A stretch of 20,790 bases of DNA from Chara braunii (GCA_003427395.1 BFEA01000230.1:2102113-2122902); one strand, 5' to 3'. Numbered from the stretch's first letter, positions 1-7,683 are shown. Made by a program: numbers and translations. Notes: generated by a model not told the origin, from the sequence alone.

Positions 1-217
1 GAGAGAATGCGAGAGAAGAGAGAAAGGGAGAGACGAGAGAATGCGAGAGAAGAGAGAATGCCAGAGAAGAGAGAATGCCAGAGAAGAGAGAGTGCCAGAG
101 AAGAGAGAATGGGAGAGAAGAGGAAGGGAGAAGGATAGAAGAGAGAATGGGAGAGAAGAGAGAATGGGAGAGAAGAGAGAATGGGAGGGAAGAGAGAATG
201 GGAGGCAAGAGAGAATG
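1..217. repeat. GA-rich 17-bp minisatellite
   Basis: Tandem, imperfect copies of a purine-rich unit close to GAATGCCAGAGAAGAGA. The period is 17 bp in the cleanest part (about 58-120), and GAATGGGAGAGAAGAGA variants follow. It starts at the window edge, so the array probably extends further left. The open frames across it encode only Arg/Glu/Met repeats and are a by-product of the repeat. Confidence 0.85.
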
Positions 218-267
218 GACGAGAGGAGAAAAGAGGATCGAACCATCCAAAAGGTAGAGGGTAATGT

Positions 268-351
268 TGGACGGCGCCCGCAATAATAAACATTTCTGCT
301 GGACGGCGCCCGCAATAATAAACATTTCTGCTGGACGGCGCCCGCAATAAT
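268..351. repeat. 32-bp tandem repeat, 2.6 copies
   Basis: Unit starts TGGACGGCGCCCGCAATAAT and ends AAACATTTCTGC. Copies lie at 268-299 and 300-331 with no difference I can see, and a partial copy at 332-351. There are no spacers between units, so it is not a CRISPR array. The near-identity points to recent duplication. Confidence 0.9.
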
Positions 352-358
352 GTTTATT
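317..358. repeat. Inverted repeat closing the 32-bp array
   Basis: AATAAACATT at 317-326 is the exact reverse complement of AATGTTTATT at 349-358. The last repeat unit therefore turns back on itself where the array stops, with a 22-nt GC-rich loop. Confidence 0.7.
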
Positions 359-359
359 A

Positions 360-845
360 GAAAAGAGGGGGGGGGGGAAAAGGAAAGAAGTCAGGAACGG
401 ATGAGGCCCAATTTGGAAACCATAAGGACGATGATGGGGACCATGAAGAAGCGGCAGCCATGGTGAGACGTGAAGCACCGCCGGAAAAGTAAAAATGCTG
501 CCTTTAAAAAGAAAGGGGGGCGGGGGAAGCGTTGTCCTTATCCTTATCTCAATTAATCTCTCAGATTTGAAAGGAAAAGGAAACCATTCTTGTCATCAAT
601 TTGTATTTCCTTTCTCGCTTATTGATCCTTATCCCAATCCTCCACTCTCATCTATCTTTCTGTTGCTCCGCTACACCTTCGCCCTCCTACCCGTAGTCTT
701 TCCCCCCACCTGCTCATCTTCCACACTTTGAAAAACGACTCCTTAATATACTGTAATTAAACTACTTATAACTGTTAAAAACTCTGCCTTTCCGGAAGGT
801 TCTCGTTTCATACGAGTTAACAGTGAAATCTCTCCCAACGAGTTC

Positions 846-846
<1 letters not shown>
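360..846. other. No gene seen; poly-G and pyrimidine-rich DNA
   Basis: Contains a G run at 367-377, then C/T-rich DNA on the plus strand from about 590 to 730. The open frame at 495-731 has no recognisable domain and its composition simply follows the low-complexity DNA. No RNA gene or promoter is visible. Confidence 0.6.

Positions 847-896
<50 letters not shown>
847..896. repeat. (AC)n microsatellite, 25 units
   Basis: Uninterrupted AC dinucleotides over 50 bp. A second short AC run lies at 981-994. Confidence 0.97.
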
Positions 897-898
<2 letters not shown>

Positions 899-1018
899 AC
901 GCATGCTTATTTTTATGGAGTAGTGTATAGCGAACATGGCAACACACGTGCGTCGTGCGCTCGCAGAGGAAGAGAGGGCGACACACACACACACGCGGGG
1001 GAGGGGGGGAGGAGAAAC

Positions 1019-1022
<4 letters not shown>

Positions 1023-1088
<66 letters not shown>
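1023..1088. repeat. (AG)n microsatellite, 33 units
   Basis: Uninterrupted AG dinucleotides over 66 bp, preceded by G-rich DNA. Open frames on both strands through this tract encode only Arg-Glu or Ser-Leu repeats. Confidence 0.97.
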
Positions 1089-1091
<3 letters not shown>

Positions 1092-1358
1092 AGGATGCTA
1101 TTGAGGGCCAAACACAGGGCGTGAGAGGCTCACCTTTCCCTACAAGCCGCCCGTTGCTTCAGCTGTCGAAAAAATCAATTCGGAGATCTGCGTCTCCATC
1201 TGGCGGCGTGACCGTCGCGCGGTTTTTGGGGGGAATGAAAACCGCCCACTTTTTTTCAAATCTCGTGCACCCAGACATACCGCTTGTGAGGCTCGGGATC
1301 GAAATACTCACTCAGACGAACCTACTCAGTCTGTACTTTATCAGTCACAGGACCTCCT

Positions 1359-1440
1359 CCGTGCAAAGCACGGATTCGAACCGGCGCCCTCAGCCTCAAG
1401 AGCCGAGTCTCAAAAGCTACAGAGCCCCACAGTACCGCGG
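1359..1440 (-). mobile_element. tRNA-like (SINE-head-like) sequence
   Basis: On the minus strand there is a perfect Pol III B-box, GGTTCGAATCC (plus coordinates 1372-1382). It is preceded by an anticodon-arm-like stem of 6 bp, CTCGGC / GCTGAG, around the 7-nt loop TCTTGAG (1389-1407), and an A-box-like TGTAGCTTTTGAG further 5'. The T-arm pairs poorly beyond three base pairs and loop position 33 is C, so this is not a working tRNA. A tRNA-derived SINE head or old tRNA pseudogene fits best. The 6-bp hairpin CCGTGC-AAA-GCACGG (1359-1373) abuts the B-box. Confidence 0.5.
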
Positions 1441-1640
1441 CGTTTCCAGCTCCGGGGCTAGGTCCCACTTACACGAATTAAGCGACATTGACGGTAGATA
1501 GGATAGCAAAGATCAACGGCCAGAATATCTTACTCTGTGCAAGTGGGACCTTGGCCCCGGTAATCATGCCGAGACGAACCTAATCCGAAGCCACAGAGCC
1601 CACAGCACGCGGCGCTTCGAGCTCGGGTCCTCATATTGGT
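1419..1640. repeat. Direct and inverted repeats around the SINE-like sequence
   Basis: The segment from ACAGAGCCCCACAG at 1419 to about 1466 recurs in shortened form at 1592-1632. The GGGGCTAGGTCCCACTTACAC part (about 1455-1474) is also present inverted at 1538-1561, where the plus strand reads GTGCAAGTGGGACC. A weaker third copy of the direct unit lies at 1672-1720. I read this as several decayed, partly inverted copies of one short element. Confidence 0.6.
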
Positions 1641-1698
1641 CCAGAATCTGAATCTCATCTCAGCCGACGAGGATCCAGAGAGACCACTCCCACAGCAG

Positions 1699-1808
1699 CC
1701 GTTCCAGGGGCTGGGTCCCCTCCGCCCACATTCCTTCTTCATTTGCTGTAGATCCGTTCCAGGGGCTGGGTCCCCTCCGCCCACATTCCTCCTTCCTTTG
1801 CTGTAGAT
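1699..1808. repeat. 55-bp tandem duplication
   Basis: Two head-to-tail copies (1699-1753 and 1754-1808) beginning CCGTTCCAGGGGCTGGGTCC and ending TTTGCTGTAGAT. They differ at only a few positions. Confidence 0.9.
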
Positions 1809-1922
1809 CTTTGTAAACGACAGTCAGAAAACGAAGACTTGAATTACCGGGACCACTATCGGTGGGACCTCTGCCTCAGGGGCAAGGTCCCAATAGCAAA
1901 GAGGATTGGATAAATATCGTGA

Positions 1923-3545
1923 AGCTGGACGTGGAATAGAAAGGAGTTTGCGCAGCTCAGAGGTTGGGTGTGCAAGGCTGCTGTAGCTGAAGTCAAACAG
2001 GATTGGGTACTTCTTGCAGAAAGACTGCTGATGAGGGAATGGAATCTCAGCAGGCCGGAGGATGTCTGGGTGGGTTTCTTCATGGACTCCTTCAGAAGGA
2101 AACGCCCAAAGTCGCTGTTTTGGAAGGCGATCCTGAGAGCTTGGAAGAACCTCCCGCCGGACGTCCCTACACCACCGCAAACCAAAGAAGAGGTGCTGGC
2201 CCAACACCTTTTTGAAAACCCTTGCGTTCGCTCTCAGGGGGGGACTGTGCTTCACGCAGATGGCTCGGCAGGTTCTTTCGGTCTCGCCTGGATAAAGAGG
2301 GGAGTCTCCAGAGTTAGAGACATCTGGTCCTCCCTGATGGGTCAATGGGTACCTCTAACGGAGCTAATGACTCACCTGAACGGCCTTAGGAGGGTGGAAG
2401 AGAATTGGAATACGCTGCGAGAGGCCATCCCGCAGGACTGGCTGAACATCCTAGGACCGGAGAGGTGGATCCAACAGGCACTTGGTACGCCGCAGAAGAT
2501 CAGGAAGAGGACTGCGTAGCCTGGAAAGTGGTAGGGATCACGTCAAGTGGCTTCAGAAAGGTGGAGGAATGGCAAGGGGGGAAACAGGGAAACAGATTGA
2601 CATTCATAAGGAAAGTCACAGTGCAGAAGTGGTGTAACCCACCGCAAATTCGAGTGGTGGAAAGACAAGCCACCAAGAACTCTCAGGGAGACGTCACCTG
2701 GATTGGCAAATGCACTCTCAGACAGCTAAGGATTGACCCGCTCGCCTGGAACTGGAGCAGACCGACTACGGAAAACCGGTCGAATCCTCTGTTGCCCATG
2801 CTGGACTACAACGTGAGTGAAGGCTATAATCTGGCCTCAAAGGCAACCAAAACCCCGGTTGCAGTGGCCGTTTCCAGGTGGGAAAAGGTCCTGGGCTCAG
2901 ACCCCAAGCTATCGGAGGTCAATTTCAGCAAGTTATGGAAAGCCCTGTGCGCATTGCCCAATGGAAAACAGGTAAGCATCTTGTGGCTATTGTCTCTAAT
3001 GGTAACACCGTCAGCTGTCCGGTTGCTGAGTCGGGGAGTAGCCGTGGAACTGGGTTGCACCAGATGTCGCTGGCCTTTTGAATCTACCAAGCATCTGTGG
3101 TGGGAATGCCCGGCATCCAAGCGAGTTTGGAGGTGGTGGGAAACGCACTGGAAAGAAATGGAGGAAGGATTACTAAACTGGGATGAGACCTGGGCTCTGC
3201 TGGGATTTCTTCCCATAGGGCTGAGTGGGAAGTCAGGTTGGGGCTACGTGGCACATGTGACTAGGGGCATTATCTGCGAGGTAATCTGCGCAGACAGGAA
3301 TCGGGCGAGGTTCGAAAAGCCCGCTGTCGGACGTGGAAATTAAAGGTAGAATCAAGATGGGTCTCAAGCACGCCATCAGAGTGGATTGGAGGAGGAAGGC
3401 CAAGGCGGGAAGAGGCAACAGGAGACAAAGTGCCTGGTTCCAGCGCACATGGGCATGCTACGAGAGGTTGGCAGTGATGCACCCAGAGAATGGTCTGAGA
3501 ATCTCAGACTGGGTCACGAAGCAGAGTTGCAAGGGAGATAGGTAG
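1923..3545 (+). pseudogene. LINE ORF2-like C-terminal region, two frame breaks
   Basis: Coding is spread over three overlapping frames. 1923-2519 (start of frame; no meaningful Met) contains a basic segment, FRRKRPKSLFWKAILRAW. A second frame is used from about 2495 to 3343, and a third from about 3318 to 3545. The middle piece has a WKALCALP...LWLLSLMV stretch followed by C-x2-C-x8-H-x4-C (CTRC ... H ... C) and paired Trp residues. This is the arrangement of the RT-associated zinc-binding region (zf-RVT) of plant-type LINEs. The last piece is basic and ends at the TAG of 3543-3545. Each break can be explained by a single small indel. The catalytic YxDD and the endonuclease are missing, so it cannot mobilise itself. 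Family assignment rests on the zinc motif and on the poly(A) that follows. Confidence 0.7.
1940..1950. repeat. Candidate 5' target-site duplication of the LINE
   Basis: AAAGGAGTTTG, within a longer AGAAAGGAGTTTG. It matches AGGAGTTTG just after the LINE poly(A) (4074-4082) and again after the U6 copy (4174-4182). If it is the left target-site duplication, the LINE body starts at 1951. Alternatively it is part of the LINE coding frame and the match is chance. Confidence 0.5.
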
Positions 3546-4051
3546 CATGAAAGTCTGGGAATTCAGGATAGGTAGGTAGTGGCAAGGCCAACTCGCTGGG
3601 GAGACCTGGGCACTCGGTTCCCACAGGGCAGAATTAGTTAGCCAGAGTGTCTAGCGGAACCAGGACACTCGGTTCTTCAGAGCCACAGTGGGCCAGTTAG
3701 GAGAGTGTCGGGCTGCTGGGACCCGGGACAAGGAACCGGGTCCGCTGGGCCGCATTAGTCCCAGTTTACACTTTTGCAGTTTCAGTGGTTGGAGTTCGAT
3801 TAAGTGTAGAACAGTTAAGAGTCACAGACCAGGAAACGTAGAAGTTAAAGGATACCTCCTTCACGCAAATCTATCTGAATTATTACCAAATGATCACGCA
3901 ATGACTTAGTTCGCACTTGGAACTCGGTAGAGCGGGTTCCGCAGGCTATGGCTTGTAAGCTAAGCTGGCTGATGCTGTCAGATAACCCGGGTTGAATTGT
4001 GAGGTCCCCGACCTCAAATTCTTATGTTCTTATAAGGAATTGTGTTTCTGT
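3546..4051 (+). other. LINE 3' UTR
   Basis: Non-coding stretch between the LINE stop codon and its poly(A). It contains imperfect ~56-bp repeats around the motif CACTCGGTTC (about 3612 and 3668) and a related GC-rich hairpin near 3718-3755. It ends in a run of three short stem-loops. The open frame at 3688-3909 inside it shows no domain. Confidence 0.6.
3984..4041 (+). promoter_or_regulatory. Stem-loops at the LINE 3' end
   Basis: Three consecutive structures before the poly(A): the palindrome AACCCGGGTT (3984-3993), GAGGT-CCCCG-ACCTC (4001-4015), and AATTCTTAT-loop-ATAAGGAATT with one bulge (4017-4025 / 4032-4041). In several LINE families a 3' hairpin is the recognition site for the element's own RT. 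That role here is inference. Confidence 0.5.
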
Positions 4052-4070
4052 AAAAAAAAAAAGAAAAAAA

Positions 4071-4082
4071 AGGAGGAGTTTG
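4071..4082. repeat. Direct repeat between LINE poly(A) and U6
   Basis: AGGAGGAGTTTG. It matches 4171-4182 (AGAAGGAGTTTG) at 11 of 12 positions and shares AGGAGTTTG with 1942-1950. It is read as the right duplication of the LINE and the left duplication of the U6 insertion. Confidence 0.7.
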
Positions 4083-4170
4083 GTCTTTAGGGACATCCGT
4101 TAAAATTAGAACGATACAGAGAAGATTAGCATGGCCCCTGCGCAAGGATGACACGCATAAATCGAGAAAA
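4083..4170 (+). ncRNA. U6: U6 snRNA copy, 3'-truncated (probable retropseudogene)
   Basis: Clear U6 spliceosomal RNA sequence. The 5' end GTCTTTAGGGACATCCG corresponds to the plant-type 5' stem-loop. The ACAGAGA box lies at 4116-4122 and the AGC triad at 4128-4130, followed by the conserved ATGGCCCCTGCGCAAGGATGACACGCA region and a plant-type AAATCGAGAAA end. The last bases of U6 (normally a TGGTCC-like end and oligo-T terminator) are missing. I see no plant upstream sequence element or TATA box at the usual distance, because LINE poly(A) DNA occupies that place. Near-identical 12-bp repeats flank it directly. Together these point to a copy inserted by LINE machinery rather than an expressed gene. 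Differences from the common plant sequence (for example TTAAAATTAGAACG) may be lineage-specific or decay. Confidence 0.9.
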
Positions 4171-4182
4171 AGAAGGAGTTTG
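4171..4182. repeat. Direct repeat after the U6 copy
   Basis: AGAAGGAGTTTG, the right-hand partner of 4071-4082. It is even closer to 1938-1950 (AGAAAGGAGTTTG), which suggests that the outermost copies are the original target. Confidence 0.7.
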
Positions 4183-4212
4183 TGTGTGTATATCCCCTAC
4201 ATAGGAAGGACC

Positions 4213-5303
4213 ATGGATAAGATCAACCTCGGTTACATCATTGAATCTGTCCTAAATGACTTGGGGATACCTGGAGTTCTAACAATTTTCTCACTCATTA
4301 TGATTGGATGGACTTTCGATGATTGCATTGGCAAGCTGGTTTACAAACCAAACAGTGTGTTCAACGGATTTTGTCTGGCGGATTGGTATGATTCGATGAC
4401 TGAGAACGAAATTTGTCCCTGTGACTCGGACAAATTGCAGGGTTATCACATGGAGGAAACTCTCCACATGACCCAGCCCACCAGCAGGGCCTCTACTCAT
4501 GTCCTCGCCATGGATTCTGGGATCGCAGGGGACAAAGGATTTGAGTTTTGAAGCTCGATCAGAATCATATACCCCTCAGAGCGCATATGAAGAAGCAGGT
4601 AATTGATGAATGCATGAAAGGCTGGAATGAGGTCATCCGTATCATCCTGAGGTATGTTTTTTTACCGATGGGAGTGGTTCTGCGTATGGGTAGTATTGTC
4701 GAGAATGAGATAGCAGCGGCTCTTAGTGATGGTCGTGCAAGGTGTTCTGACCAGATGAATGAATTCCAGTTCGGTTCAACTTTCAGATTCCTAACTGAGT
4801 CGATGTATGTTGTGGGAACGGATAAAGCAGCAAATACCCCCTTCTTTGTGTGCAAAAATTTGATCCGCGCCTTGACATTGGAAAGACTAAATGACTCGGA
4901 TTTTGAGTTTTCTAGTATATCCCAGGGCGAGGTTGTAGAGGAGGCTTGTCTGTCGCTCAATAGGATAGCCCCGTGGATAAGGCTGCAGTCAAAAAAGTTG
5001 TCGTATATCATGGCTATCTATAAGCAGCATAAGAAGGCATTTAGGTGACTTACAAATGCGGTGAACTCACTGCTGACATCCCCAGCATAGGTTTGTGATG
5101 CTGCGCTTAAAGTCTTGACCCCATCAGTCAAAGCCCACTGTGGAGAAATAAGGAGAATGGCAAAAGTCTTTCACGGAATCGATGCGGTTTATTGGTGGCT
5201 TGTAGACTGTGTGCAGAATTACTGTTACAATCTCCCGGATAAAATTTTCATTGTCTTCTCGGCGGATATTGCTAAATGTTTTGAGAATTTGACGAGACAG
5301 TAG
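4213..5303 (+). pseudogene. Penelope-like reverse transcriptase, N-terminal half, degenerate
   Basis: The start ATG at 4213 has good context (ACCATGG). The open frame seems to extend upstream without a Met. The first frame runs to 4551; coding then continues in another frame from about 4548 to 5303, with in-frame TGA at 5046 and TAG at 5088. Family clues lie in order along the second frame: a TDKAANTPFFVCK segment, then IYKQHKKAFR plus a conserved-looking LTNAVNSLLTSP, then FSADIAKCFEN close to the end. A 'DK...V' block, a 'K-x-HK' block and an RT motif A with catalytic Asp occur in this order in Penelope-like RTs. The sequence stops just after motif A, so the catalytic YxDD and any GIY-YIG nuclease are absent. 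What follows (from about 5304) belongs to a different element. The assignment to Penelope-like elements is inference from spacing; another non-LTR or algal RT family remains possible. Confidence 0.5.
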
Positions 5304-5342
5304 CGGAGGCAAGGAGCAGGGTATGAGTCGGATTGCATTGAC

Positions 5343-5663
5343 ATGACAGAGCGAGAGTCGGCGCTGTACCGACATAGACCCCGAGCTTCGTACTCTCTCC
5401 GGTGGGATCGCAGAGATTCCGATTCATGGAGGAGTGTGGATGATAGAAATCCTCGAGTGGTCGCTCACGGAATAGTGACAAGCCGTCAGCGTGTTGACGA
5501 ACGATATGAGCCACTCTTGCGACGACTGCCATATGCGCGAGCAGTTTCTAGACGCTTAGCATGCGACGACGGAACGCTACAGATTCTCCTGAGGGTGAGT
5601 ATAAATGAGGAGTTGTCGGACAACGAGTACAAAGAACTTGCAGAGGATGTCATACGAGAGTAG
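5343..5663 (+). pseudogene. gag-like leader, first copy of the YSLRWDRR segment
   Basis: ATG at 5343, 106 codons to a TAG. Residues 17-38 contain YSLRWDRRDSDSW and DDRNPRV, matching the segment at 8391-8455 (YSLRWDRRNTDPW, EDRNPRT) at most positions. The DNA is also visibly similar there. The rest is Arg/Glu-rich and alpha-helical in character. The same frame continues past the stop to about 5793 with further stops at 5696 and 5791, still reading like coding sequence (WMVYEVVVCIKGVERIKIV). No domain recognised beyond the shared segment. It is either part of a large gag or the start of a related, partly duplicated element. Confidence 0.5.
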
Positions 5664-5833
5664 AGGCTAGGGGCACTGAGGGAAATAACGACATAGAGGT
5701 GGATGGTATATGAAGTGGTTGTCTGCATAAAAGGGGTTGAACGCATAAAGATAGTTCGAGACGAGACGCCGACGGAAGCTCGGAGTAAGATGTGAAAAGC
5801 CCTCGGAACTTAGGAAGAGATGGATAGTTGAGA

Positions 5834-6181
5834 ATGAAAAATGTAGATGAGAGGGTGAAGAGAGTCAAGGAGCATGTTATAGAGCCAGTTTTAAAGCGAG
5901 TCAAGGAGCTAGGCAACAAGATTCGGGACTGCGGAGCCAGCAAGAGTGAAAGGGAGTTGCGTAGGATAAAAGCAGTAACAAGGGAACTAGAGAGTCTCTT
6001 TAGAGAAGACAGAGAGATCTTCAGGAGGTGGCGATTATATTTTCTGGAAAGCATGAAGACGAGAAATCGTAACCGCAAGGAATCGGGGCAGTCGTCAAAA
6101 TCGACAGAACGGCCGAATGACACGCCAGAGGCTACACACGTGAAAAAAAATGAAAGTGAGGAAGGAGCATCAGAACGATGA
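5834..6181 (+). pseudogene. Coiled-coil-like charged ORF of the gypsy element
   Basis: ATG at 5834, about 115 codons, ending in two adjacent stops (TGA 6179, TAG 6182). Rich in Lys, Arg and Glu with heptad-like hydrophobic spacing (VDERVKRVKEHVIEPVLKRV), consistent with a coiled coil, and a hydrophilic tail. The same frame continues after the stops into the next entry, so the two were probably one reading frame. No catalytic motif. A structural or gag-like role is a guess from position. Confidence 0.4.
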
Positions 6182-6184
6182 TAG

Positions 6185-6609
6185 GAAATAATAACCGGTA
6201 CGACTCAGTACTCCAATGATAAGTTTTCCTTACATGTCGTGGGGAAGTTAGATAGATCGGTGACCTGTGTAGTGATGCAAGTAGAACACTTAGCGAAACT
6301 CAGTGTGATAGAGGAAGCAGAGTGTACTCGGCAAACGGTGAGGGACGCGCGAGTGACCGGGCTCTAGGTAGGAGTTGAAAACGGTCGTCTGATTAGATAC
6401 ATATTGTGTGTGACTCCTTTCGATGGGCGACCCTTGTCTAGATCGTGGCACGAGACACCGAGAGAGACTGGGAGACTCCTAGAAGAGGAGGCCAGGAAGG
6501 CAGGAAAGTTAGTCAGAGTAATAGTTGACGGTGCTGTTCTCAGGATACTCGCGACACATAACCGGTACCGTAGAGGACATAGAGGACTTCGGGGACAGCG
6601 ACGACTTTG
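6185..6609 (+). pseudogene. Unrecognised coding stretch of the gypsy element
   Basis: Continues the frame of the preceding ORF (TGTTQYSNDKFSLHVVGKL, then VEHLAKLSVIEEAECTRQTV), with one TAG at 6365-6367. It runs on as GVENGRLIRYILCVTPFDG and EARKAGKLVRVIVDG. It alternates beta-like hydrophobic patches with charged residues and looks like real protein, but I recognise no family. Near 6525-6570 coding appears to move to the next frame, described in the following entry. Confidence 0.4.
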
Positions 6610-6725
6610 AAGCTTTCTACCTGGTCCTGCGAGCATCCGCGGATAGGATGTTAGTGGCGCTTGCTTTAGTTGGATTAGTATGCTAGGTGACCTGCAAATG
6701 TTGCGCAAGAGATAAGCCCACCTGA
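6525..6725 (+). pseudogene. Acidic segment plus possible membrane helix and Cys-rich tail
   Basis: In the frame containing 6567 the sequence reads TGTVEDIEDFGDSDDFEAFY (acidic). It is followed by a hydrophobic run, RMLVALALVGLVC (6645-6683), a TAG at 6684, then VTCKCCARDKP to a TGA at 6723. An Arg and a Lys bracket about 16 hydrophobic positions, with three Cys just beyond. This is the look of a short membrane anchor with a cytoplasmic Cys cluster. It joins the previous entry by a one-base frame change. The hydrophobic run is at the short end for a membrane helix. An env-like or other accessory role is speculation. Confidence 0.35.
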
Positions 6726-6732
6726 GGGAGAG

Positions 6733-7206
6733 TTGGTGCGAAGGAGACGGAAGTTTGGGGGATGGAGCGGACCCCGTGATCCTGAACATAAGAAAGTACT
6801 GCGAGGTCTGAGCGCAATTGGCAGACGAGAGATCTTTCCCTATGAATTAGTCAGGTACCAGGTAGCAAACAGCGGTTGGGACATGAATCAATTTTATGTA
6901 ATGACCGTACACTTTCGCGACCTAGGAGTATACCATATCGCGATATACTTACCTAGGGAGCGGACAGAGTTCTGTGTTTACACGAGGTGTTGGAGAATAG
7001 CCGCCTGAAAATTGAGGGAAGAGAAGAAGAGATTGAAAAATTTAGGGAAGATTGTCGAGGTCTGTGACGATATTTCGATTTTCGACGGTTTGCCTAGGCC
7101 GCCGATTCCGGACAGAGGATTAGAACGGAATGGATGGGAGGCGGTAGTAATTTTTGCTAGGATGGTCGAAACGAGAAACGGTCCCAAGAAATCGACAGAA
7201 AAATAA
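6733..7206 (+). pseudogene. Unknown domain, tandem copy A
   Basis: Reads from about 6733 (no good Met; upstream stop at 6688) with one stop at 7006-7008, ending at 7204-7206. Recognisable blocks: GRREIFPYELVRYQV, FYVMTVHF, IAIYLPRERTEFCVYTRCW, then, past the stop, KNLGKIVEVCDDISIFDGLP and RPPIPD. The same blocks in the same order recur in copy B at 7219-7683. No match to a known family comes to mind. It is probably a gag-region or accessory domain of the element. The repeated block order across two diverged copies argues that it was once under protein-level constraint. Confidence 0.55.
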
Positions 7207-7218
7207 TAGGATGTAGGG

Positions 7219-7683
7219 ATGAGCGAAGAAAGAATTATCTCTGATCGCGGGTTGGAGTTGAGGAAAGAGAAATTTCTTGCCGAAAACAGACCATCCGAGG
7301 AGAAACTAAAGACTATATGTGGCCTGCTGAGTTTGTTAGGGAAGAGAGAGGTGATCCCATACGAGGTAGAAAGGTACGAGCTTGTGGATAGCGGATGAGA
7401 GGAGATACGTCTTTATGTGATGACCGTCAGCTTTATGTACATAGACGTGTATGATGTGAGGATCTATCTACCTAGGGAAAGAAAAGTTGATCTTGTATAC
7501 GGTCGATGTTGGGAGCGCGAGGAAGAGGTTGTTAAAGGCGAGAGAGATAAGTTGCTAACTCTAGGGAAAAACGTTATCTGGGACACTCGGATAACGGTCT
7601 TTGTGGGTCTTCCTAAACCTCCTACTCCTCACCAAATTATGCAAAAGGGAAACTACGGGACTGTAGTTGAGCTTGCCTTATGA
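7219..7683 (+). pseudogene. Unknown domain, tandem copy B
   Basis: ATG at 7219; one in-frame TGA at 7396, otherwise open to 7683. Blocks align with copy A: GKREVIPYEVERYEL, LYVMTVSF, VRIYLPRERKVDLVYGRCW, LGKNVIWDTRITVFVGLPKP. The TGA falls exactly where copy A has Trp (SGW versus SG-stop), so a TGG to TGA change explains it. By eye the copies share somewhat under half their residues, which means the duplication is old, older than the disabling stops. Confidence 0.55.

Larger units (their letters stand above)
1951..4070 (+). mobile_element. 5'-truncated LINE (non-LTR retrotransposon)
   Basis: The 3' part of a LINE: the end of an ORF2-like polyprotein with a zinc-binding motif typical of the region after the reverse transcriptase domain, a ~500-bp 3' UTR with short stem-loops, and an A-rich tail (4052-4070, broken by one G). 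Endonuclease and RT catalytic motifs are absent, as expected for 5' truncation during target-primed reverse transcription. A candidate target-site duplication flanks it (1940-1950 and 4071-4082). Confidence 0.75.

Noticed and set aside
41-286. Open frames rich in Arg/Glu at the left end
   Set aside because: They are translations of the 17-bp GA-rich minisatellite and have no protein character beyond the repeat.
268-351. CRISPR-like array
   Set aside because: The units are directly adjacent with no spacers, and the surroundings are eukaryotic repeats.
743-1501. Long open frames on both strands through the microsatellites
   Set aside because: Their length comes from (AC)n and (AG)n tracts, which contain no stops; the flanking residues show no domain.
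4083-4170. Functional U6 gene
   Set aside because: The 3' end, terminator and upstream promoter elements are missing, and direct repeats flank it.
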